64,000 nucleotides of DNA from Streptomyces brasiliensis (GCF_014647875.1 NZ_BMQA01000003.1:124001-188000), one strand, 5' to 3'; positions 1 to 8,771 are shown, counted from the first letter of the stretch. Notes: a model not told the origin generated them from the sequence alone. Numbers and translations are program-made.

Positions 1-1
1 C

Positions 2-940
2 GTCGGCGCCCTGCTGCACTTCGCCACCTACGAGCAGAAGGGCCGCTGGCTGCCCCGCGTAGCGGACGGTTCACTGCTCTTGTCGATCGCCGTGACCGAA
101 CCGCGAGCCGGCGGACACATCGGCGGCATCGAGACCATCGCCGAGCACGTCGGCAACGAATGGGTGATCACCGGCAGCAAAATCCACATCGGGAATAGCC
201 ACCTCGCGGGAGCCCACCTCGTGGTCGCCCGGACCGCCAAGGCAGGCGTGAGCACCTCCCAGGCGCTGACCGCGTTCATGGTCGAATCCAAGCGCCGAGG
301 GCTCTCAGTCGCCGACCACCGTCCCGGCCTCGGCCTGCACGGCTTCTCCGCCGGCCGCCTCGACCTCGATCATGTCCGCGTCCCCGAGGAAAACGTGGTC
401 GGAGAGATCGGCCAGGGGCTGGGCGTAGCGCAGAGCAGCAGCATCCTGTACGGCCGTCCCAACCTGGCCGCAGTCAGCCTGGGAATACACGAGGCAGTCG
501 TGGCCACCTCGACCGCTTACCTCAAGACGCGCTCCCGCTACCGGGGCGCCCTCTCCGATCTGCCGGTTCTGCGGGACCGCATCGGTGACATGGAGGCCCG
601 CCTGCGCGCCGGGCGAATCCTGGCCTATCAGTCCGTGCACCTCCTCGACCAGGGCCTGCCCTGCGACACCGACCTGATCAACGCCAAGTACCTCGGCCAC
701 CAGTGGGCGATGCAGTCAACCCAGGACGCCATGGAGCTGCACGGCGCCCATGCCCTCAACGGCGACTACATCCTCCAGCGCCTGTGGCGCGACATCCAGT
801 TCACCTACCCACCGGCCGGAACCGGCGAAGTCCAGCGCATACGCCTCGCCGACGCCGCCTTCGACGAGGCCCACATCCAGTGGTCAGAACGTCTCGCCGC
901 CGAAGCGGCGTGGGCCCGCCCCGACCCGACAGCCGCATGA
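2..940 (+). CDS. acyl-CoA dehydrogenase family protein (5' truncated)
   Basis: The reading frame is open from base 2, so the start lies outside the window; about 312 residues are visible. The segment with AVTEPRAGGH and GSKIHIGN matches the middle beta domain of acyl-CoA dehydrogenases, where FAD and substrate are bound. The C-terminal half is the expected all-helical domain, with a typical ending around ELHGAHALNGDY and the GTGEVQRIRL segment. Such enzymes catalyse alpha,beta-dehydrogenation of acyl-CoA or acyl-carrier-protein thioesters. No partner acyl carrier protein or ligase is visible, so the substrate is unknown. The gene could be the end of a biosynthetic operon lying to the left. 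The family assignment is firm; the role is not. Confidence 0.85.
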   Translation, partial: VGALLHFATYEQKGRWLPRVADGSLLLSIAVTEPRAGGHIGGIETIAEHVGNEWVITGSKIHIGNSHLAGAHLVVARTAKAGVSTSQALTAFMVESKRRGLSVADHRPGLGLHGFSAGRLDLDHVRVPEENVVGEIGQGLGVAQSSSILYGRPNLAAVSLGIHEAVVATSTAYLKTRSRYRGALSDLPVLRDRIGDMEARLRAGRILAYQSVHLLDQGLPCDTDLINAKYLGHQWAMQSTQDAMELHGAHALNGDYILQRLWRDIQFTYPPAGTGEVQRIRLADAAFDEAHIQWSERLAAEAAWARPDPTAA

Positions 941-1068
941 GCCCCCGTGTGCGGCGCCCCGTGAATCCAGACCGCCGCGCACGGGCCCGTGTCGCCGGCC
1001 CCCGTCCCCCGCGGGGTCCGGCGACACCCCACCCGATATCCCTCAACCCAGCCGCGAAAGAGACACCC

Positions 1069-1560
1069 GTGACCCCGCGCATGACGACCAGCGCACCGAT
1101 CACCCCCCTGACCCCGACCCAGCAGCGCGTCGCCCAGCACCTCGTGGACGGCCTCGGCCCTCAAGAGATCGCCGCGAGGACCGGGCTGTCGGCCGTGACC
1201 GTCCGCCAGTACGTACGCGACATCCGGGAGAGCCTCCACTGCCCGCCCCGCTGCAAGCCCCCGGTGATCGTGCACTTCCTGTGCAACGCCCGGCAGGTCG
1301 CTCCGCCCACAACGGACAGGCCAATGCCGGAACTCAGTCCAGAGCAGCAACTGTTGCTGCGGGCGGTCGCTGAGCACAGCAATCCCAGCGACATTGCTGC
1401 CATAGCCAAGATCGCGCCCGCCGACGTGCGAGCCGCACATGACGAACTGCTCGACAAGACGGGGGCGGCCAACACCACCCAACTTGTCGCCTGGGCCCAC
1501 GCGTGGGGCCTGCTGGGCGCCAGGCGGGCCACCACGATGGAGAGCGGAGCGAGCCAGTGA
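1069..1560 (+). CDS. LuxR-type helix-turn-helix protein with two HTH segments
   Basis: I chose the GTG at 1069 because AAAGAGA lies just upstream; the frame stays open further upstream, but that part overlaps the acyl-CoA dehydrogenase gene. The 163-residue protein has a first LuxR-like HTH at about residues 12-58 (LTPTQQRVAQHLVDGL, then EIAARTGLSAVTVRQYV). A second, weaker HTH lies at about residues 88-150 (LSPEQQLLLRAVAEH). No receiver or ligand-binding domain is present, so it is probably a small DNA-binding regulator. Its stop codon overlaps the GTG start of the next gene (GTGA), which suggests co-translation with the GNAT-like gene. Confidence 0.7.
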   Translation: MTPRMTTSAPITPLTPTQQRVAQHLVDGLGPQEIAARTGLSAVTVRQYVRDIRESLHCPPRCKPPVIVHFLCNARQVAPPTTDRPMPELSPEQQLLLRAVAEHSNPSDIAAIAKIAPADVRAAHDELLDKTGAANTTQLVAWAHAWGLLGARRATTMESGASQ

Positions 1561-2207
1561 ATGCCTCACCCGCTTCTGCGGCCATCGAGTCCTCCCCCGC
1601 GCCTCGAAGCCAGTGCGCGAAAGGGTTACCGGCCGTGTACGAGATGCGGTCGTTGCGCACCGACGCCGAACGGGACGAGGCCGCGGCCCTCGTCCAGGAC
1701 CGTCAGCGCTGGCTCGCCATGCGCGGGGTGCCTACACCCGCCCGGTCCGATATCCCGGCCCTGTTCCGCGCCCCGCAGGTGAAACCGGCTGGACTGTTCG
1801 AGGACGGGCTGCTGCTGGCCTGCATGATCCCGCAACGCGGGCCCGACCTCGGATGGGGCGAAGGCCCGTGCCTCTTCCTGGACTGCGTCCACACCCTGCC
1901 CGGTCACTCCGATGACACCGTCCGGCTGATCACTCTGTGGGCCTCCGACTTCGCCGCCCGGCTCGAGGCACCGCTTGTGCGGGCCGAGGCCATGGCCCGC
2001 CATCCTCTCGACGTCGATCCGATCGCCACATTCCTTCGTCGGCTCACCGACATGGGCTGGGACGTCCGTGGATCGGGCACCGGACAGCACCATGAGCGAG
2101 TCGCGCGCCTCGAACTCACCGCTGAGCTTCGGCCTGGGCTGAGCGCGCTCATCGGCTGCCAGGTCCACGAGCCGCAGTCCGCCGCCGACCAGCGGAGTAT
2201 CGCGTGA
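1557..2207 (+). CDS. GNAT-like acyltransferase-related protein
   Basis: The GTG at 1557 overlaps the preceding stop by four bases. The protein is 216 residues. Its core (MRSLRTDAERDEAAALVQDR, later PCLFLDCVHTLPGHSDDTVRLI and LVRAEAMARHPL) resembles divergent GNAT-fold proteins in actinomycete gene clusters, but I do not see a clear Q/RxxGxG/A acetyl-CoA motif. It is sandwiched in a tightly coupled three-gene operon with the LuxR-type gene and the DUF6624-like gene. The GNAT call is tentative and substrates are unknown. Confidence 0.45.
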   Translation: MNASPASAAIESSPAPRSQCAKGLPAVYEMRSLRTDAERDEAAALVQDRQRWLAMRGVPTPARSDIPALFRAPQVKPAGLFEDGLLLACMIPQRGPDLGWGEGPCLFLDCVHTLPGHSDDTVRLITLWASDFAARLEAPLVRAEAMARHPLDVDPIATFLRRLTDMGWDVRGSGTGQHHERVARLELTAELRPGLSALIGCQVHEPQSAADQRSIA

Positions 2208-2779
2208 GGACCGCGGAACCGCTGCGGCCGGACCTCGCCCGCGAACTCATCGCCCGCGCCGCACAGTCGGCAGCACGCCGGGCCAGACGCGTACCCAACC
2301 AGCTCGACGCCGTCCACCTCGGCCAGGACCGTCACCCTGAGCATGCCGACACCAAAGTGCTGCGCCGCATCCTGGCCGAACATGACTGGCCCGGCCACCG
2401 TCTCGTGGGCCCCGACGCAGCACGTGCCGCCTGGAGCATCGCTCTTCACGCCGACGACGAACCCGACTTCCAGCGGGCGGCCACCACCCTTTTGAAACGT
2501 GCGGTCCAGGACGGCGATGCGCGCATCCAGCACTGGGCCCACCTTCACGACCGCGCCCTGGTCAACAGCGGGCGCCCCCAAGAGTTCGGGACGCAACTCG
2601 TCCTCAGCGCAGCAGGGGTGGAGCTGTGCCCACTGCGTGCGCCGCAGTTGCTGGACCAGCGAAGGGCCGCCGTCGGACTGCCGCCGATCGCCGTCGCTTT
2701 GGACACTGTGCGCCGCCGGTACGCCCTGGATCGCATTGTCGGCGGCTCATTGGCCGTCGTGCTAGCGGGGGTCGCATGA
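2204..2779 (+). CDS. DUF6624-like protein
   Basis: It starts with GTG in a GTGA overlap with the upstream gene. The 191-residue protein contains the sequence RRILAEHDWPGHRLVGPDAA, followed by AAWSIALHADDEPDFQRAA and a late GTQLVL segment. This order is characteristic of the DUF6624 family of soluble actinobacterial and myxobacterial proteins of unknown function. No catalytic motif is evident. Co-translation with the LuxR-like and GNAT-like genes suggests one functional unit. Confidence 0.6.
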   Translation: MRTAEPLRPDLARELIARAAQSAARRARRVPNQLDAVHLGQDRHPEHADTKVLRRILAEHDWPGHRLVGPDAARAAWSIALHADDEPDFQRAATTLLKRAVQDGDARIQHWAHLHDRALVNSGRPQEFGTQLVLSAAGVELCPLRAPQLLDQRRAAVGLPPIAVALDTVRRRYALDRIVGGSLAVVLAGVA

Positions 2780-2852
2780 CGCAGCGAGCCCCGCAGGTTT
2801 CCACAGACCCGCCCTCGCCCCAGATCACTCTGCGTGAAAGGACCGTTAAAGC

Positions 2853-3320
2853 ATGAAACTCACCACCGCCGTCCTCGCTGCCGGCGCCGCGGTTTCCCTC
2901 GCCACCGTCGTGGTCGGAGCCGCCCGGCCGAGGCAGGACGCGCGGCACCAGGCCGAACGAAATGAGGCGACCGTCGCGCGCAACCAACTCGACTGGCTGA
3001 CGCAGATGTCCGCCAACCTTGACCTCGCCAAGCTCTGGACGCCCGAGGACCTGGACGTCGAGGAGTACATGCAGCTGCTGAAGGCCAACCAGCTCATCTG
3101 CATGCTCAGCCTGCGCGACCGCCTCGGCTTCGTCCGGGAAGGGCGTCTGCCGTTCTACGCCTCGAAGCTGATGGAGAGGGACGTCTGCCAGCGGTACTGG
3201 GCCCGTTTCGGGGGCCTCCGCGCTCAGGAGGCCGAGGGCGACGAGCGCGCCGAGCACTTCACCAAGGTGCTGGACAAGGCCGCGAAGAACCACCTGGGGG
3301 CACAGCCCGTAGCCGCCTGA
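2853..3320 (+). CDS. small membrane-anchored protein, DUF6082-like
   Basis: The ATG at 2853 follows GTGAAAGGACC. The 155-residue protein has one N-terminal hydrophobic segment (about residues 4-24) and then a soluble helical part with KLWTPEDLDVEEYMQLLKAN and CQRYWARFG. This layout resembles the DUF6082 proteins common in Streptomyces; I recall the family but cannot verify it here. The soluble part probably faces the cytoplasm because positive charges follow the membrane segment. Function is unknown. Confidence 0.5.
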   Translation: MKLTTAVLAAGAAVSLATVVVGAARPRQDARHQAERNEATVARNQLDWLTQMSANLDLAKLWTPEDLDVEEYMQLLKANQLICMLSLRDRLGFVREGRLPFYASKLMERDVCQRYWARFGGLRAQEAEGDERAEHFTKVLDKAAKNHLGAQPVAA

Positions 3321-3379
3321 AGAGGCGGCTGCCCCACCCTGCCCGAATCAGCCACACCCTCACCTCTCGGAGAAATCGA

Positions 3380-3790
3380 ATGGGCTTCACTGCTGTTCCA
3401 CTACCGCCCGGCAATTTCACCATCGGTAAGAAGTTCGCCTTCGAGGCTGGCCATCGGCTTCCCCGGCTGCCGCATGGGCACAAGTGCTCCCGCCAGCACG
3501 GGCACAGCTACGAGGTTGAGGTCATCCTCACTGCATCCGCGCTGGAGGATCCCGGCTTTGTCACGGACTTCGGTGCGCTCGCCCCGTTCAAATCGTTCCT
3601 GGACACCGAGCTCGACCACCACAACCTGCACGAGATCCTGCCCTTCGAGCCCACCTCGGAGCGCCTGGCCCAGTTCCTGGCCGGCTGGTTCGTTCAGAAC
3701 CTCCAATCGGAGATCCCCGGCCGCCTTGTCGCCGTCCTAGTCCGCGAGACTGCAAGCAGCTGGGCCCGCTTCGATGTGGTGGGCCAATGA
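3380..3790 (+). CDS. queD: 6-carboxy-5,6,7,8-tetrahydropterin synthase
   Basis: This is a 136-residue protein of the PTPS/QueD family, which converts dihydroneopterin triphosphate to 6-carboxytetrahydropterin in 7-deazaguanine synthesis. Zinc ligands are visible as H25 in FEAGH and H40/H42 in RQHGHSYE; the catalytic cysteine is C36. The Asp-His pair is in ELDHHNLHE near residue 77. The start is preceded by CGGAGAAA. It is the first gene of a coupled run and its stop overlaps the queE start (ATGA). The neighbours queE and folE make QueD rather than a mammalian-type PTPS the right call. Confidence 0.9.
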   Translation: MGFTAVPLPPGNFTIGKKFAFEAGHRLPRLPHGHKCSRQHGHSYEVEVILTASALEDPGFVTDFGALAPFKSFLDTELDHHNLHEILPFEPTSERLAQFLAGWFVQNLQSEIPGRLVAVLVRETASSWARFDVVGQ

Positions 3791-4530
3791 CCACAACCAA
3801 GCCGCTCAACCTCGAACCGGAAGCTGCCGAAGGCGAAGCCCTGATCGTCGCGGAGTGCTTCGGTACCGAGGTGCCGACGTTTCAGGGCGAGGGCCCAAGC
3901 TGCGGACACCCGGCCCTGTTCATCCGCCTGTCCCGGTGCAACCTCACTTGCACGAGATGCGACACGAAGTACACCTGGGACTGGTCTCGGTTCGACCCGC
4001 ACGAGGAGTCGACGAGGCAATCCGTCGCGGGCCTGGTGGCCTGGGCCACGTCTTCACCGGTCGAACTGGTCGTGATCACCGGCGGCGAGCCGTTGATCCA
4101 GCAGGCGCGACTGGTGCCTCTCGTCCGGGGACTGATAGCAGCCGGCAAGCGGATCGAGTTCGAGACGAACGGCACCATCGCGCCCACTCCCGAGCTGGTG
4201 GCCGACGGGGTCCGGTTCAACGTCTCGCCCAAACTTGCCAGCTTCGGCGTGAAGGAGACCAAGAGCATCGTGCCAGCCGCGCTGGAGGCGTTTGTGGCCT
4301 CCGGGCGGGCGGCGTTCAAGTTCGTCGCTTCCACGGTGGACGACCTCGACCGGATCGCCGAGCTGGCCAACGCCCACCGGCTCGCGCCGGTGTGGGTGAT
4401 GCCGGAGGGCACCACCCCCGAGGTGATCACCGCGACTACCCGGGCCCTGGCGGACGGGGTCGCGACCCGGCACTGGCACTTCACCACCCGCCTTCACGTG
4501 TTGGCCTTCGCGGACGCCCGAGGCCGCTGA
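3787..4530 (+). CDS. queE: 7-carboxy-7-deazaguanine synthase (radical SAM)
   Basis: The 247-residue radical SAM enzyme should rearrange 6-carboxytetrahydropterin to 7-carboxy-7-deazaguanine. The QueE-type cluster motif CxxxCxxC is at C51, C55 and C58 (RCNLTCTRCDTKY), preceded by PTFQGEGPSCG, the QueE substrate-binding signature. A SAM-contacting VVITGGEPL follows near residue 100. ATGA overlap with queD implies a fixed expression ratio. Length is close to the usual 210-250 residues. Confidence 0.92.
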   Translation: MTTTKPLNLEPEAAEGEALIVAECFGTEVPTFQGEGPSCGHPALFIRLSRCNLTCTRCDTKYTWDWSRFDPHEESTRQSVAGLVAWATSSPVELVVITGGEPLIQQARLVPLVRGLIAAGKRIEFETNGTIAPTPELVADGVRFNVSPKLASFGVKETKSIVPAALEAFVASGRAAFKFVASTVDDLDRIAELANAHRLAPVWVMPEGTTPEVITATTRALADGVATRHWHFTTRLHVLAFADARGR

Positions 4531-4586
4531 CCGCACGCGACTCCACGCCCCATCCGTTCCCCAGTTCCCGGAAACGAGAGACGCCC

Positions 4587-5216
4587 ATGACGACCTCTAT
4601 CGCCAGCCCTGCGGCGGCGCCGACGGCTGCCGTCGCCGGGCCCACTGCGGTCATCGACACCGGCCGGGTCGCCGGCCTGATCCACCAGCTCTTGGTCGAG
4701 CTGGGCGAGGACCCCGCCCGCGAGGGGCTGACCGGCACCCCGGACCGCGTCGCGGCCTGGTGGAGAGCCTTCCTGTCCCCGGACGGCGCCGAAACGGCCA
4801 CCTGCTTCACCGAGTCCCAGCTGGGTGGTCAGCTGGTCATCGTGGGCGGCATGAGCGTGTGGTCGCTCTGCGAGCACCACATGCTGCCCATGAACTTGCA
4901 GGTCACGGCTGGATACGAGCCGGATGGCGAGGTGGTGGGCCTGTCGAAGTTCGGGCGGATCGCCCAGCACTTCGCCGGCCGACTGCAGGTCCAGGAACGC
5001 TTCACCCGCCAGGTCGCCGAATACCTCAACGGCGTGATCGGACACGAGAACATCGCCGTCGCCGTGCGCGGCGTGCACCTGTGCATGAGCATGCGGGGCG
5101 TACGGATGGAGGAGGCTCGCACCACCACGGTGCACTCGGGCGGGCGCTTCGGCACCGACCCCGTCCTTTCCCAGCAGTTCCTCACCCTCACCACCGGCCT
5201 GTGGGGGGCGTCGTGA
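4587..5216 (+). CDS. folE: GTP cyclohydrolase I
   Basis: A 209-residue GTP cyclohydrolase I, which makes dihydroneopterin triphosphate, the substrate of QueD. Signatures are TPDRVAAWW, CEHHMLP near residue 95 (zinc Cys and His), the segment GLSKFGRIAQHFAGRLQVQE and the second zinc cysteine in LCMSMRGV near residue 166. I chose ATG 4587 because it gives the usual family length and follows ACGAGAGACGCCC; the frame is also open upstream through queE. As a second copy of a housekeeping enzyme it is most simply read as dedicated to the deazaguanine pathway. It ends in a GTGA overlap with the next gene. Confidence 0.92.
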   Translation: MTTSIASPAAAPTAAVAGPTAVIDTGRVAGLIHQLLVELGEDPAREGLTGTPDRVAAWWRAFLSPDGAETATCFTESQLGGQLVIVGGMSVWSLCEHHMLPMNLQVTAGYEPDGEVVGLSKFGRIAQHFAGRLQVQERFTRQVAEYLNGVIGHENIAVAVRGVHLCMSMRGVRMEEARTTTVHSGGRFGTDPVLSQQFLTLTTGLWGAS

Positions 5217-6040
5217 TCCCCACCGCGGGCATCGACTTCTCCGTCATCGCTCCGCCTGCCTACCTGAAGAACTTCGTCGCCCAGGAGCCGGCCCGCGTCC
5301 ACCACGTGGCCGCCCAGCACGTGCTGTCCGACGAAAGCTACCGGGCCTTCTTCGCTCACGAGGCCGAGCGCGGCGCCGCGATCATCATCGACAACGGGCT
5401 CTTCGACCTCGGCTACGCCCTGCCGGCGGAAAGCCTCGTCGAAGCCGCGCTGGCGGTGTCCGCGAGGGAGATCATCCTGCCGGACGTCGTGCGGGACGGG
5501 ACCGCGACCTTGAAGGCGAGCGAGAAGGCCGCGCGAGAGATCCGGAAGCTGTCCGGCGACGCATTCCGGCTGTGCGCGGTCCTGCACGCCGCGGACGACG
5601 ACGAGTGGCTGCGCACCTACGACGCCTTCGTGACCAGCGGCTGGGCCGGGGCCATCGCCCTGCCGGCCTCGCGTCGACCGGATCCCGACGAGCAACTGTG
5701 CCGCACCCGCTGGTTGGCGACCGCCTACCTGCAGGATCGCGGCCTGGTCGACGATCTGCTCATCTACCGGCTGCTCGGTCTGGGCCGGACCGGGCACCTG
5801 GAGCTGATCGAGCAGCGCGAGCACGAGTGGATCTCCTCCGTGGACGGCGCAGCCCCGGTCATCCTCGGCGCGATGGGCGTCGCCCTGCTGCCCGAAGGGC
5901 CGTACGAGAAGCCCTCCACGCCCCGCATCGAGAAGCTCGGCCCGATCCCCGAAGACCGGTTCGACCTCATCCGGAAGAACATCTCCGTCGTTCGCGCGGC
6001 GGCCGGCAGCACCGTGACGATCGCCGAGGAGCACCGATGA
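5213..6040 (+). CDS. TGT/DpdA-like TIM-barrel protein (base-exchange enzyme candidate)
   Basis: The GTG at 5213 overlaps the folE stop. The 275-residue protein has motifs I associate with tRNA-guanine transglycosylase-fold proteins of the DpdA type: IIIDNGLFDLGYALP near residue 60, EIILPDVVRDGTAT near residue 88, GAIALP near residue 150 and YRLLGLGRTGHLELI near residue 188. Known TGT and DpdA enzymes exchange guanine for a 7-deazaguanine base in tRNA or DNA. Placement directly after folE, queE and queD supports a deazaguanine-handling role. It lacks the zinc-binding tail of bacterial TGT, as do phage DpdA proteins. Whether the target is DNA, RNA or a free nucleoside is unknown, and the family call should be checked structurally. 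Confidence 0.6.
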   Translation: MIPTAGIDFSVIAPPAYLKNFVAQEPARVHHVAAQHVLSDESYRAFFAHEAERGAAIIIDNGLFDLGYALPAESLVEAALAVSAREIILPDVVRDGTATLKASEKAAREIRKLSGDAFRLCAVLHAADDDEWLRTYDAFVTSGWAGAIALPASRRPDPDEQLCRTRWLATAYLQDRGLVDDLLIYRLLGLGRTGHLELIEQREHEWISSVDGAAPVILGAMGVALLPEGPYEKPSTPRIEKLGPIPEDRFDLIRKNISVVRAAAGSTVTIAEEHR

Positions 6041-7116
6041 CGCCCTTACTCGCCGACCCGACCCCCGGACTCCTGCGCGCCGCCCCGATCGAGCCGGCCG
6101 GGCACACTATGACCCACGCGAGGCTGCTGCGCTACCTGGAGATCAAGGTCCACCACCTCATCCAGGACCAGGACTGGGACAGCATCCGCGTCATCGGCGG
6201 CTACGACCGCACGGCGGTGATCTCGCGGTACGAGAAGACCGGGAAGCTGTTCAACATCGAACGGCCCACCGCAGAGATCCACGGCCGTGACCTCATCGTC
6301 AAGGCGTTCCCCGGAGCCGACTACGTCCAGCACTACGCCCTGATCATCGCCACGTATCTGGCCATGGCCGGCCGCCCCGTCGGCACCGTCACCTATCAGC
6401 CGCCCGAGCAGGAGGAGTGCCGAACGGCGCTCGACGCGCTCGACCTGGAACTGGACGGCGACCTGGTGATCGTCGGCTGGGGCCTTCAGTACCTCGCTCC
6501 CGAGAACGGAGTGTGGACCCGCGGACCCGGCTACGCCTGGCAGCGCCTCGACGTCGCCGGCCGTCGCGTGGTCTACCTCGGGTTCCTCCACAGCATCTGG
6601 GGAGACGTGGCCGGACGGGTCGTCACGCGCCTTGCCGAACTCGGCGCAGGCGACGTCGTCTACGTCGGCAAGGTCGGCTCGCTGACCCCCGGCGTCGAAC
6701 CGAACGCCTGGCTGGCGACCGGCAACACCAGCCTGGTACGCGGGGCGATGGTGAGCTGGGACGACTTCTTCGGCGACTACGCCGCCGCCCACGATGGGGT
6801 GCGCAGCGGCCTGCACGTGTCCTCCCCGTCGATCCTGCTGGAGAACCGCGACTGGCTGGCCCAGCACACCGCCTCGTACGCCTTCGTCGACCCGGAGATC
6901 GGCCCCATGGGGGCGGCGGCGCGCCAGGCGGGGATCAGATTCGGTTACCTCCACGTCATTTCCAACAACCTCGCCACGCACTATCCCGCCGACCTGTCCA
7001 ATGAGCGTCACAGCGACGTCCTGCGCCAGCGCGCCGTCCTGGTGGACCGCATCCGCACCATCATCACCGGCCGCCTGACCGCCAGCCCGACCCACCCCCT
7101 GGGAGAATCCCGATGA
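6037..7116 (+). CDS. nucleoside-phosphorylase-like protein
   Basis: ATGA overlap with the previous gene. The 359-residue protein carries a pattern like the purine nucleoside phosphorylase/MTAP superfamily: DVVYVGKVGSLTPGV near residue 208, NAWLATGNTSLVRG just after, and YAFVDPEIGPMGAAAR with HVISNN near residues 287-310. The last part corresponds to the nucleoside-binding acidic residue and the ISD-type loop of that family. Such enzymes cleave or make glycosidic bonds with phosphate. It may process a deazapurine base or nucleoside made by the upstream enzymes. The fold assignment is a motif judgement, and a shorter start at ATG 6109 is possible. Confidence 0.5.
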   Translation: MTPLLADPTPGLLRAAPIEPAGHTMTHARLLRYLEIKVHHLIQDQDWDSIRVIGGYDRTAVISRYEKTGKLFNIERPTAEIHGRDLIVKAFPGADYVQHYALIIATYLAMAGRPVGTVTYQPPEQEECRTALDALDLELDGDLVIVGWGLQYLAPENGVWTRGPGYAWQRLDVAGRRVVYLGFLHSIWGDVAGRVVTRLAELGAGDVVYVGKVGSLTPGVEPNAWLATGNTSLVRGAMVSWDDFFGDYAAAHDGVRSGLHVSSPSILLENRDWLAQHTASYAFVDPEIGPMGAAARQAGIRFGYLHVISNNLATHYPADLSNERHSDVLRQRAVLVDRIRTIITGRLTASPTHPLGESR

Positions 7117-7805
7117 CGGCGAACGCGCCGACCACCACCACAGCCGGGAAGCTGATCACCTTCGTCGGTGGTGACGGGGCCGGCAAGTCCACCCTCGCCG
7201 CCCGCCTGCACCAGGCCCTCAACGACGCCGGCCACACGGCAGTCCTCATCGGCAAGCACAGCACCGACGTCCGCCGGGACCCGGAGCTGTCCGCCTACCT
7301 CGACCGCCTCAACGAGCTGGTCTACCGGCGCGACGCCGACGTCGCCCAGGCATGCGGCGACCACTACTGGCTGCTTGCCCTGGCCTCCTGGTACACCCTG
7401 CAGGACCGGCTCGTCATCCAGCCGGCCCTCGCCGCGGGAACCCACGTGATCCTCGACAACGCGCACCACAAGATCCTCGCTCGGTACGCGGTCAACCCCG
7501 AGGTCTCCCCCCGCCTGTGCGAGCAGGTCTTCGCGCATCTCACAAAGCCGGACCTGGTGTTCTTCCTGAACATCGGTGCCCGCGAGGCTCTCGTCCGCAA
7601 AGGCTCGTTCACTTCCCTGGAGGCCGGCCACGCCGGCGGCGGTGACGAGGACTTCATCCGCTACCAGGACACCGTCCTGGACCAGATGCGCGAACAGGCG
7701 GAGCGCGGCGCCTGGCTGACGCTGGACGTCGCCCAGTTGGACCGCGACCAGGTCTTCAAGGCCGCCGCCGCTGCCCTGGCCGACCGTCTGCGCCTGACCG
7801 TCTAA
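7113..7805 (+). CDS. thymidylate-kinase-like P-loop nucleotide kinase
   Basis: The ATG at 7113 overlaps the previous stop. The 230-residue protein begins with KLITFVGGDGAGKSTLAARL, a Walker A loop as in dTMP kinases (residues ~11-30). A DR-type segment follows (LQDRLVIQPALAAGTHVILD) and an LTKPDLVFFLNI strand. It differs enough from housekeeping Tmk (no clear DRY motif) that its substrate may be another nucleoside monophosphate. Within the operon it could phosphorylate the product of the phosphorylase-like enzyme. Kinase fold likely, substrate inferred. Confidence 0.7.
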   Translation: MTANAPTTTTAGKLITFVGGDGAGKSTLAARLHQALNDAGHTAVLIGKHSTDVRRDPELSAYLDRLNELVYRRDADVAQACGDHYWLLALASWYTLQDRLVIQPALAAGTHVILDNAHHKILARYAVNPEVSPRLCEQVFAHLTKPDLVFFLNIGAREALVRKGSFTSLEAGHAGGGDEDFIRYQDTVLDQMREQAERGAWLTLDVAQLDRDQVFKAAAAALADRLRLTV

Positions 7806-7841
7806 ACCGGCCCTCCCTCCCCGATCGACAAGGAACGCACC

Positions 7842-8771
7842 ATGGACCAGGCCCTGCCCGCCAGCGGGACATACGTCTGTCACGGCATCACCTGGGCGAG
7901 CGCAGACCCCCGTCTTCTGCTCGCCCCCGTGACCGGCGGACCACTCGTCTACGCCCCGGTCGTGGGCAGGCGCCTGAGTTACCAGGTGAGCGGTACCGGC
8001 CGGTGGTGCACCGGCCGGTACCGGTTCGCCGACCGCGTCCGCGTCGAGGCGGTCGCCTGCCCTGACCGGGCCCCGGCCGAGGCCGGCGGACAGTGCCCGG
8101 CCTGCGCCGGGCGGGACGACTTCCGCTTCGCCCACCGGTTCCACTCCGGCGGGCATGTTCCCGACGCCCTGGCGGCGTACATGGCCCAGCCGCACTGGCT
8201 GTACCTGGCGACGTTCGCCGACGGCACCACCAAGATCGGCACCGCGGCCGAACCCCGTAAGCGCTCCCGCCTCGACGAACAGGGTGCCCTGATCGCTACC
8301 TACCTCACCCGGAGTGCTGACGGCCGCGCCGTGCGGTTCCTGGAGGATGCCCTCACCCGCCACCTCGGCCTGACGCAGACCGTGCGAGCCGCGGCCAAGC
8401 TGACGGCCCTGGCCGAGCTGCGCGACCTCGCCCCGGCCGGTGCCGCCCACCATCAGCACCTCGACCGCGCCACCGCGGCCCTGAGCGGCCTGAACGTCCC
8501 GGCCACACCGGAGCCGTGGACGCCGCCCGGCGAAGGCGAACTGCTGCGGACGCCAAAGACCGGGCGCGCCTTGTACCCGCACGACCCACGCTCCGGTGAG
8601 CACGGGTTGACGGTGCTCTCCTGCCTCGGCTCCCAGGTCCTCGCCACCCTCGACGGCGACGGTGAACAACTGCCCTACCTGCTCGACCTCGGCACCCTCA
8701 AGGGCCGGCGCATCGTCCTCGGCGCACAGTTCTCCTCACCGCCCGCCGCCGTACAGTCCGCGCTCTTTTGA
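7842..8771 (+). CDS. DUF2797-like protein
   Basis: ATG at 7842 with AAGGAA upstream. The 309-residue protein has a candidate zinc site CPACAGRDDFRF near residue 86 and a central block HWLYLATFADGTTKIGTA followed by RKRSRLDEQGALIATYLTR and VRFLEDAL. This resembles DUF2797, whose central part is reminiscent of GIY-YIG-type folds (KIGTA in the place of the YIG element). No function is established. It follows the kinase gene by 36 bp and is probably in the same operon. Confidence 0.6.
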   Translation: MDQALPASGTYVCHGITWASADPRLLLAPVTGGPLVYAPVVGRRLSYQVSGTGRWCTGRYRFADRVRVEAVACPDRAPAEAGGQCPACAGRDDFRFAHRFHSGGHVPDALAAYMAQPHWLYLATFADGTTKIGTAAEPRKRSRLDEQGALIATYLTRSADGRAVRFLEDALTRHLGLTQTVRAAAKLTALAELRDLAPAGAAHHQHLDRATAALSGLNVPATPEPWTPPGEGELLRTPKTGRALYPHDPRSGEHGLTVLSCLGSQVLATLDGDGEQLPYLLDLGTLKGRRIVLGAQFSSPPAAVQSALF

